From JAPKEZ01 sp047638975 (GTDB taxonomy: Bacteria; Planctomycetota; UBA1135), in the NCBI GenBank assembly GCA_047638975.1, contig JBLINB010000044.1, positions 1 to 13,286 of the forward strand: a stretch of 13,286 bases of DNA, in the 5' to 3' direction. Numbering within the stretch: position 1 is the stretch's first letter; each line of letters opens with the position of its first letter. Both the position numbers and the translations under genes were made by a program. Positions 7,803-13,286 of this stretch are shown here, piece after piece. Under the pieces are notes generated by a model. That model was not told the DNA's origin. It ran no database searches and saw only the letters and a program-made list of their open reading frames with translations.

Positions 7803-8823
7803 CAAGAGCGATTGTACGTCTGCGTAGTTGACCACAGGCAGCATCTTGGTCTTTACCCATGCTGTGGCGTAAGGTTACAGAGAAGGAATTATCGCGTAAA
7901 CGCTGTGCGAATAATTCACAGGTCTTGCCATCTGGGTAATGGAAATCTAATTCTTCAACATTGTTATACGGAATAAGATTTACATGACAGCGGCTGTTAC
8001 GCAATAGATCGGCTAACTGCTGAGCTTGCTCAATGCTGTCATTGACGCCCGCTAGCAACACGTATTCAATCGTGAATTCACGCCCGGTAGTGTTGAAGTA
8101 GTCTTCAGCCTCGTCGAGCAATTGCTCGATGGTGCGGTCTTTGACACCCGGCACTAATTGCTGACGTAACTCATCGGTAGTGGCATGCAGCGAAATAGCT
8201 AGCTGTACCGTTTTACCGAAGTTTGCAATAGCGGCAATGGCACCAGTCGGAGCTACTGTTGAAACAGTAATGCGGCGCCCTGAGAAGTTGGCGCCTTCTT
8301 CGTCGATTAAACAGTCGAGTGCACCAAGCACCGCCTTAAGATTGTGACCGACTTCGCCCATTCCCATAACCACGATACGATGAAAATCACCAAACTCGCG
8401 GCGCAGCCAAAAAGCCTGCTGTAGAATTTCGGATTGCGTCAAATTGCGCTTGAGACCTTCCATGCCAGAGGCGCAGAATTGACATTGGATGCCGCAGCCA
8501 ACTTGAGTACTAATACAAATAGTTTGCCCCTTACTACCTGGCATGCACACTGCTTCAACTAGCGAGTCGTCGGAGAGCTTCAGCAAGACCTTGTGTGCGC
8601 CATCTGTAGAATGCCCAGCATTCATGAGCTCGGTAGTGAGTAACGGCGAAGCGGACAACTTCTCGCGCATCTCTGCCGGCAAATCGGTCATCTCTTGCCA
8701 GTCGTAAACCCCGCGCTGAAATACCCAGCGTGCAGCAATCTTGCCGTGAAACTTTTTATAGCCTAAATCAACAAAGTATTGAGGCCATTCACGTGGATGC
8801 AAATCAAATAGCGAGTTACTCAT
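7795..8823 (-). CDS. rlmN: 23S rRNA (A2503-C2)/tRNA (A37-C2) methyltransferase RlmN
   Basis: This 342-residue radical-SAM enzyme methylates C2 of A2503 in 23S rRNA and, in many bacteria, A37 of some tRNAs. The 4Fe-4S cluster motif is CGIQCQFC (C110, C114, C117) inside the family block STQVGCGIQCQFCASG. The methyl-carrying cysteine is C330 in DAACGQL, and EYVLLAGVNDS and HVNLIPYNN are typical. NLTQSEIL following the cluster also matches RlmN. Length is ordinary. The SAM-contact motif usually read as MGMGEPLxN is MGMGEVGHN here (153-161), with proline and following residues changed but the glutamate kept. It could be a divergent RlmN-like paralogue; Cfr is less likely given the overall motifs. 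Its start overlaps the DHH gene stop by one base. Confidence 0.92.
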   Translation of the reverse strand: MSNSLFDLHPREWPQYFVDLGYKKFHGKIAARWVFQRGVYDWQEMTDLPAEMREKLSASPLLTTELMNAGHSTDGAHKVLLKLSDDSLVEAVCMPGSKGQTICISTQVGCGIQCQFCASGMEGLKRNLTQSEILQQAFWLRREFGDFHRIVVMGMGEVGHNLKAVLGALDCLIDEEGANFSGRRITVSTVAPTGAIAAIANFGKTVQLAISLHATTDELRQQLVPGVKDRTIEQLLDEAEDYFNTTGREFTIEYVLLAGVNDSIEQAQQLADLLRNSRCHVNLIPYNNVEELDFHYPDGKTCELFAQRLRDNSFSVTLRHSMGKDQDAACGQLRRRTIALDV

Positions 8824-9752
8824 TATTTTAAATCCTTAACGATGTCGTAAATTTCACGCGCCCATTTCATGGCGGTGACGCTGTTCGGTGGATTACATCC
8901 GCCTACAGATTTATGCCCGCCACCCTTATACTTTTTCATTAACTCGCCTAGATTAAAATCGGTTTTAGGACGATTCCAGGGGTTAGATGAAACTGTAATG
9001 TGGTCGCCAGCGCGCGTCGGTAATAAATTGACGCAAAAATATATTTCTGGATGCAAGTAGAACGGCGCAAAACGATCGCGGCGTATCTTTTTAGAACGCA
9101 AATCAGCTAACAGCGCAGTACCATTATCTAAAAGGACATTAGCCTCGAAATTTTCAATGGCATTATCACGGTTCTTCGAAGAGCGCTTGTAGCACTTTTC
9201 GATAATAGGGTGCTGAGCGATTTCGGATAATGGCTTGTCACGCATCAACTGTACTACAGTATCGTGAAATTGTAGATTCGGCGAGCAGGTAAGCGCGCGG
9301 CTAACAATCATCGCAGGCTCGGTACCGAATAAGGCATGCTCGGCCGAGTCATAGCCAGCAGCATCGATAATGTTTGACCACTTCTCTAATTCAATAAAAT
9401 GTTCAGGCGGCTGGTATCCCCAATGCTCTTTGGCATGCTTAAGAATAATAGGTGGGCAGCTCGGAGAAGTCGGGTCGAAGCAATGCGTGTCGCTATCGAC
9501 GTAGGCTTCTTTATGCTGATCGTCGAGGAACGTAGTTGGGTGATGATCAAACCAATAGGCCGCGCGTGGATGATAATGAAAATCAACTACTGCAAACTCT
9601 TCACCAAGGGCAAAGTTTTCCCATTCAAGAGTGCGGTCAAAATTAACACCTTCCCAGTTGACATCGTCGTGTCCACGGCTTTGAGCCAAGGCGTCGGCTA
9701 AGATTGCGGCGGCGGCCATGCCGTCGAAGTCGCGATGAAAGTAAATTTTCAT
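8823..9752 (-). CDS. DHH/DHHA1-family phosphoesterase
   Basis: The 309-residue cytoplasmic protein has the DHH metal-dependent phosphoesterase layout. HRDFDG at residues 6-11 supplies the first histidine and two aspartates, D57 in VVDFHYH the next, the name-giving DHH is at 69-71 (FDHHPT), and D130 in NIIDAAGY is a likely further ligand. The C-terminal DHHA1 part carries GGGHKSVGG (277-285), the substrate-phosphate loop. Family members hydrolyse short oligonucleotides (nanoRNA), cyclic dinucleotide products or pAp with Mn2+. The sequence alone does not choose among these, and the HRDFDG form differs from NrnA's usual DxDG context. All expected metal ligands appear present. It is linked by one-base TAATG overlaps to the genes on both sides. 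Confidence 0.85.
   Translation of the reverse strand: MKIYFHRDFDGMAAAAILADALAQSRGHDDVNWEGVNFDRTLEWENFALGEEFAVVDFHYHPRAAYWFDHHPTTFLDDQHKEAYVDSDTHCFDPTSPSCPPIILKHAKEHWGYQPPEHFIELEKWSNIIDAAGYDSAEHALFGTEPAMIVSRALTCSPNLQFHDTVVQLMRDKPLSEIAQHPIIEKCYKRSSKNRDNAIENFEANVLLDNGTALLADLRSKKIRRDRFAPFYLHPEIYFCVNLLPTRAGDHITVSSNPWNRPKTDFNLGELMKKYKGGGHKSVGGCNPPNSVTAMKWAREIYDIVKDLK
8833..8837 (-). promoter_or_regulatory. rlmN: Shine-Dalgarno for rlmN
   Basis: AAGGA on the minus strand lies nine bases before the rlmN ATG (8823), within the last codons of the DHH gene. It is the clearest Shine-Dalgarno I can find in this gene run; the other internal starts show none and seem to depend on stop/start coupling. Confidence 0.5.
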
Positions 9753-11449
9753 TATTTAGTAAGGTTTTGGTTGCCGAAAATATGGCGTTGGAAGTATTTT
9801 TGCCAATCAACATCAATATCTCCAGCTGTTAGTTGCAGCATTTGTAGCAAGTCAGAAGCGCTATAGCCCGGCATTGTGTATATCTTGCGACATAATTTAT
9901 TAAAATCTTCAGCTCCGAGACGCAGTGCAATATCTCGCCAAACTAGGCTGCCGAAACTAAGTAAACGGCGTGAGCCATAAAGATCATTGACATCTAATAA
10001 TGACAAAGCCTGCGGTAATGGCCCGGACTGTTGCTCTTTGAGCTGCCAATATTTAAGTATTAAGCTCGCCTCGTGGTCATAGCCAGCGGACAACAACAAC
10101 TCGTAGCTTAGGTATTCTGCCAATGAACTCGTTAGAAACAATTTAGCGCTGCCTTGTCCCAAGCATTCAATCCCGAAGCGGTATTGGCATAGAGATCTAG
10201 CGAGTAATACGCGCCGCGAGACATCGTCTAAGTGAGAATCACTAGGGTAGTCGAACCATCCGCGATCTTCGTCTAAGATCAATAAACCACTAAACAGACG
10301 GTCTCCGGAGTACGGAAAACTAGCCACGGTGAAAGGCAGATGATGAGCGCCTAATTTGTCGCTCAACTTACGATCTAAACGAAGTAGCTCGCTGATGTTA
10401 CTCCCAGGTAATTTGGATTTACTGTCAAGGCGCAAAAACCATTTAAAGTCATTGGTCACAGTAGAGCGATAATTAGCGACAGCGAAAAAGGGCCACGATT
10501 TACCAGCCGGCACAATTTGCGTAAGGCTTTCTTTGTATCGAGCAGATTCGTTGAGCTCAACTTTTTGCATTGGCGCCGACACAGCAATTAAGTGGGGCGC
10601 ATACTCAAGTTTCAGTTGCCACGCCGGAGAGGTATATTCGATGTCGCTGTCGAATGCAGGCAGTGCTAACCACAACGGGTCAAAAGCAGTGACGTCGTTT
10701 TCGCTGAAGCGGAAAATGCCGTTGGCACTATTCGCATCTTGAATGTCATTTGCAGCAAGCTGGTAATGGATGCCGCCATTTATTAATTCAGAAACATTTA
10801 CAGCAAAGTCTGGAAGCTGCCATTTAAACTCTGGCGCATTGTCGTCGCCGATAAACACCACTTCGAAATCCATCATTTTGCTGGAGTTTATGTTCTTCAG
10901 CGAGACGTTAATCGCTAATGTTCCTGGATACTGCTGTGCGATGCCGCGTGGACCATTGCCCTGATACATATCGCTAGTCGCTAACTGCGTGCTTAACCAT
11001 TGTCGTGGAATCACGAAGCTGTTTAGGCACTCGCGTCCTTGTTCTGCGTAAGTGCTAGGGGCCTCCCAGCTAATCACCACCATTAAAGTTTCTTTAATCG
11101 CAATGCGCTGCAGTATTGTCGAACCATTAAAGGCAACTTCGAAACCGCCACCATCAAGCATGGATACTTTTCCGCGCCAGTCTTTTATCGATAATGCCGG
11201 ATAGGTTTTAGTGAATGGTTGCCATTGACGCTGACGGATATCTTTAAGCACCGAATCAAGAAAAGCACCGCTTGCGCCAATCTCAAACCGCGAGACTTTA
11301 ACAGCGGCGAGTGGCTGTGTGCTTTTGGCACTAAACGAAGCATCGGCATTGACAGTGAACTCTCCAAAATAACTTGGTAATTCAATCTCAAACTCAACAG
11401 CTGTTTGCTGGCAGCAAAACAGCGTAATTACGCCAAGCAGACTGAACAT
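9752..11449 (-). CDS. Exported M1 aminopeptidase-like protein, catalytic residues lost
   Basis: The 565-residue product has a short hydrophobic N-terminus (LLGVITLF, 4-11), then a beta-rich region and an M1-like core. At the zinc site, LLARSLCQYRFG (415-426) aligns with the usual LAHELAHQWFG, giving RSLCQ for HExxH. Exactly 18 residues later S441 (in TSSLAEY) sits where the third ligand glutamate of NEGFAxY belongs. GDRLFSGLL (382-390) occupies the GxMExxG position with leucine for glutamate. The C-terminus (LLSFGSLVWRDIALRLGAEDF, then LLQMLQL, GDIDVDWQKYF) follows the M1 helical pattern, with no tyrosine at the YxKG position. No gene break is seen: the frame is intact and tightly packed between clpX and the DHH gene. 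I infer a dead peptidase reused for binding; M1 descent comes from motif spacing only. Confidence 0.65.
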   Translation of the reverse strand: MFSLLGVITLFCCQQTAVEFEIELPSYFGEFTVNADASFSAKSTQPLAAVKVSRFEIGASGAFLDSVLKDIRQRQWQPFTKTYPALSIKDWRGKVSMLDGGGFEVAFNGSTILQRIAIKETLMVVISWEAPSTYAEQGRECLNSFVIPRQWLSTQLATSDMYQGNGPRGIAQQYPGTLAINVSLKNINSSKMMDFEVVFIGDDNAPEFKWQLPDFAVNVSELINGGIHYQLAANDIQDANSANGIFRFSENDVTAFDPLWLALPAFDSDIEYTSPAWQLKLEYAPHLIAVSAPMQKVELNESARYKESLTQIVPAGKSWPFFAVANYRSTVTNDFKWFLRLDSKSKLPGSNISELLRLDRKLSDKLGAHHLPFTVASFPYSGDRLFSGLLILDEDRGWFDYPSDSHLDDVSRRVLLARSLCQYRFGIECLGQGSAKLFLTSSLAEYLSYELLLSAGYDHEASLILKYWQLKEQQSGPLPQALSLLDVNDLYGSRRLLSFGSLVWRDIALRLGAEDFNKLCRKIYTMPGYSASDLLQMLQLTAGDIDVDWQKYFQRHIFGNQNLTK

Positions 11450-12784
11450 TTAAGCAGACTCGCGTTGATCGTTTTCAAGTTGTTCAAGCAAAGCAGTGAC
11501 GCTTGAATTTTTAATCATTTCGCCCGTTATGATAAAACGCATGGGCTCGCCATCGTAGTCTGGCAAACTAAACATTAAATCTTGCAGGGTATTCTCGACG
11601 ATGGAACGCAAAGCGCGCACACCAGTATCACGTTCGTAGGCTTGCGCAGCAATTTGCGTCAAGGCTTCGTCACTAAACTCTAGTTGATGGCCATCCATTG
11701 CAAAGTATGCCTGAAATTGACGAATGATGGCATTTTTAGGCTCGGTCAAAATATGCACCAAATCGGAAGCATCGAGTGAGCACAAATGCACGTGAATCGG
11801 TAAACGTCCGACAAATTCGGGGATTAAGCCGTAGTCGATTAAGTCGCGGGTTTCGAGCAACGGCACTAGGCGGTCACGGTCGCGCTGACCTTCTTGAGCA
11901 ATACTTGGCTGACTAGCAGTAGCAGGTTCTTGAAAGCCGATAGCTGCCTCACCCACACGTTTGCCGATGATGTCTTCGATGCCAGCAAAAGTACCGCCAC
12001 AGATAAACAAGATGCCAGAAGTATCGAATTGGATGAACTGCTGCTCGGGATGCTTACGTCCGCCTTGTGGTGGAACATTGGCCACTGAGCCTTCGAGTAT
12101 TTTCAGCAAGGACTGCTGCACACCTTCTCCGGAAACATCACGGGTGATGCTGACGTTAGATGTTGTACGTGCGATCTTGTCGATCTCGTCAATATAGATG
12201 ATGCCGCGTTTCGCGATTTCTACATCAAAATCACATGCCTGCAGTAGCTTGAGCAAGATATTCTCAACATCTTCACCGACATAACCTGCTTCGGTTAGAG
12301 TCGTCGCATCAGCGATAGCGAAAGGCACATTTAGGATCTTGGCTAAGGTGCGTGCCAGCAGGGTTTTTCCGGAGCCCGTTGGCCCGACCAATAGCACATT
12401 TGATTTCTCAAGCTCGACATCTGCCCACTCGGGGGTATCGCCGCTAAGTTCGGCAAGTTTGACCTCGGACTCTAAGCGCTTGTAATGGTTGTGAACGGCT
12501 ACAGCTAAAACGCGTTTTGCATCATCTTGGCCATAAACATATTCGTTGAGCCTTTCGACAATCTCGCGCGGGCTGAGGTAATCGCCGTCAACGAATGCAC
12601 TTTCGTCAGGCTCGATATCGCGAATACGCTTGTCTTCTTCGTTAAGTATGCTGTTACATATCTCAACACAATCGTTGCAGATATAAACTCCGGGAGGACC
12701 TGCGATTAATGAACTAACGTCACCGCGCACCTTTTCACAAAAAGTACAGGATTCGCCACGAGTATGGTCACTAGACTTAGACAT
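11450..12784 (-). CDS. clpX: ATP-dependent Clp protease ATP-binding subunit ClpX
   Basis: This 444-residue AAA+ unfoldase forms a hexamer that recognises tagged proteins, unfolds them and threads them into ClpP. The N-terminal zinc-binding domain has C13, C16, C36 and C39. Walker A is GPTGSGKT (134-141) and Walker B IIYIDEID (195-202). The pore-1 loop GYVG (167-170), the RKH loop (243-245) and the ClpP-docking IGF loop (282-284) are all present, as are the arginine-finger region EFVGRLP (323-329) and sensor-2 GVRALR (388-393). Length is slightly above E. coli ClpX. It sits 50 bases downstream of clpP in the standard order. Its stop abuts the next gene's ATG (TAAATG). No Shine-Dalgarno precedes the ATG, and a small inverted repeat covers the start. 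Confidence 0.98.
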   Translation of the reverse strand: MSKSSDHTRGESCTFCEKVRGDVSSLIAGPPGVYICNDCVEICNSILNEEDKRIRDIEPDESAFVDGDYLSPREIVERLNEYVYGQDDAKRVLAVAVHNHYKRLESEVKLAELSGDTPEWADVELEKSNVLLVGPTGSGKTLLARTLAKILNVPFAIADATTLTEAGYVGEDVENILLKLLQACDFDVEIAKRGIIYIDEIDKIARTTSNVSITRDVSGEGVQQSLLKILEGSVANVPPQGGRKHPEQQFIQFDTSGILFICGGTFAGIEDIIGKRVGEAAIGFQEPATASQPSIAQEGQRDRDRLVPLLETRDLIDYGLIPEFVGRLPIHVHLCSLDASDLVHILTEPKNAIIRQFQAYFAMDGHQLEFSDEALTQIAAQAYERDTGVRALRSIVENTLQDLMFSLPDYDGEPMRFIITGEMIKNSSVTALLEQLENDQRESA

Positions 12785-12811
12785 GCAAATATTGTATCAC
12801 AAAATTTGCAT
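12783..12811 (-). promoter_or_regulatory. clpX: Inverted repeat and -10-like box over the clpX start
   Basis: On the minus strand ATGCAAAT (12811-12804) and ATTTGCAT (12790-12783) are perfect 8-base inverted arms around 13 bases. The right arm includes the first two bases of the clpX ATG. The loop contains TACAAT (12796-12791), one mismatch from the -10 consensus and ending six bases before the ATG, which would place a transcription start near the start codon. No convincing -35 is present. It could be an internal clpX promoter with operator, an RNA hairpin masking the start codon, or chance in AT-rich sequence. Confidence 0.35.
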
Positions 12812-12834
12812 CTAAAGAGTTGCTAAACAGCTAC

Positions 12835-13286
12835 TTATGCGCCAATTATCTTGTCAACTAGGCCGAATTCAACAGCAGCTTCAGCCGACAGGAAATTATC
12901 GCGATCACAAGCCTTCTTCATCGCTTTGGCAGTCTTGCCAGAATGCTTGGCGAGGATGTCCATTAGCGTATCGTTGAGGTGTTCCATCTCTTTGTACTGG
13001 ATACCGACATCAACGGTCTGGCCCTGTGCGCCACCAAGAACTTGGTGAATCATGACACGCGAGTTTGGCAAAATCGAGCGCTTGCCTTTAGTGCCACCGG
13101 CCAACAAAACAGCACCCATAGAAGCCGCTTGACCAATACAAGTCGTTGCAACATCGCATTCGACGAGCTGCATCGTATCGTAGATAGCTAAACCAGCAGT
13201 TACGGAACCACCCGGCGAATTGATATACATTTGGATGTCTTGCTGCTTATTCTGCTTAGCTAAAAACAGTAGCTGCGCCACGATTA
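12835..13286 (-). CDS. clpP: ATP-dependent Clp protease proteolytic subunit ClpP, partial
   Basis: The window shows the C-terminal 149 residues of this serine peptidase; roughly the first 45 run off the right edge. Reading continues past the GTG at 13281 as ...IVAQLLFLA, the normal ClpP helix, so that codon is not the start. The oxyanion strand INSPGGSVTAG, the catalytic serine in GQAASMGA, the histidine in RVMIHQ and the aspartate in DRDNFLSAEAA form a complete triad. The C-terminus GLVDKIIGA ends where other ClpPs do. Two stacked heptameric rings form the chamber fed by ClpX, encoded directly downstream. A trigger-factor gene (tig) is the usual upstream neighbour but would be outside the window. 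Confidence 0.97.
   Translation of the reverse strand, partial: IVAQLLFLAKQNKQQDIQMYINSPGGSVTAGLAIYDTMQLVECDVATTCIGQAASMGAVLLAGGTKGKRSILPNSRVMIHQVLGGAQGQTVDVGIQYKEMEHLNDTLMDILAKHSGKTAKAMKKACDRDNFLSAEAAVEFGLVDKIIGA

Noticed and set aside
7803..7844. Earlier ATG at 7844 for the 1193-residue protein
   Set aside because: It puts 14 residues ahead of a clean signal peptide and deepens the overlap with rlmN to 50 bases; ATG 7802 fits better, though this is not proven.
9399..9701. 100-codon plus-strand open frame inside the DHH gene
   Set aside because: It lies opposite the conserved DHH motifs and has no recognisable domain.
9752..11449. Active M1 aminopeptidase
   Set aside because: No HExxH exists anywhere in the protein and the aligned ligand positions are R, Q and S.
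11866..12197. Several overlapping open frames on both strands inside clpX
   Set aside because: All overlap conserved ClpX motifs in other frames and resemble nothing.
13279..13281. GTG at 13281 as the clpP start
   Set aside because: The frame stays open to the window edge and continues with ClpP-like residues, so the codon is an internal valine.
1..13286. CRISPR array, insertion sequence, integrase, tRNA/rRNA, riboswitch, DnaA-box cluster
   Set aside because: No direct-repeat array, transposase or recombinase motif, cloverleaf or DnaA-box cluster was recognised by eye, and coding sequence leaves almost no room for them.

Overview
This window is a gene-dense bacterial chromosome segment with no mobile element, CRISPR array, tRNA or rRNA that I can see. 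Coding density is close to complete. The longest non-coding stretches are about 70 bases (2836-2906) and 50 bases (12785-12834), so no gene-free stretch reaches 300 bases. Gene content (ClpXP, RNase P protein, YidD, RlmN, TrpS, a CxxxCxxC radical-SAM enzyme) is plainly bacterial. A large exported TPR/DUF1570-type metallopeptidase, an exported PD40 beta-propeller of a widespread environmental family, and the scarcity of Shine-Dalgarno motifs would suit a Planctomycetota-like or other environmental Gram-negative-type lineage. That placement is a low-confidence inference.

Layout from left to right. (a) Plus strand, 1-1120: the tail of an OsmC-family gene and then trpS, six bases apart. (b) Minus strand, 2835-1128: rnpA, yidD and a PD40 beta-propeller gene, joined by stop/start overlaps and converging on trpS with only seven bases between the stops. 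rpmH and yidC, the usual partners of rnpA/yidD, are not here. (c) Plus strand, 2907-4226: an L-lysine 6-aminotransferase gene (lat), divergent from rnpA. (d) Minus strand, 13286-4221: a six-gene run in transcription order clpP (5' end outside the window), clpX, an exported protein that looks like a catalytically dead M1 aminopeptidase, a DHH-family phosphoesterase, rlmN, and a 1193-residue exported protein with TPRs, a gluzincin peptidase domain, a concanavalin/LamG-like domain and a thioredoxin-like domain lacking its CxxC. This run converges on lat so tightly that the hexamer CTATAG supplies the stop codon for both strands.

How the genes relate: ClpX unfolds substrates for ClpP in the cytoplasm. 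The genes behind clpX appear to be translationally chained (TAAATG, TAATG, TAATG, ATGTCTAA junctions), so they are probably one transcript, but no shared pathway is evident. The strongest points for a second look are the pseudo-M1 protein, in which HExxH-18-E has become RSLCQ-18-S with spacing intact; the fused peptidase/degenerate-thioredoxin protein at the end of the same run; a small inverted repeat covering the clpX start codon; and a variant GEP motif in RlmN. I did not find a clearly new multi-gene system; the pseudo-M1 protein and its neighbourhood are the nearest candidate.
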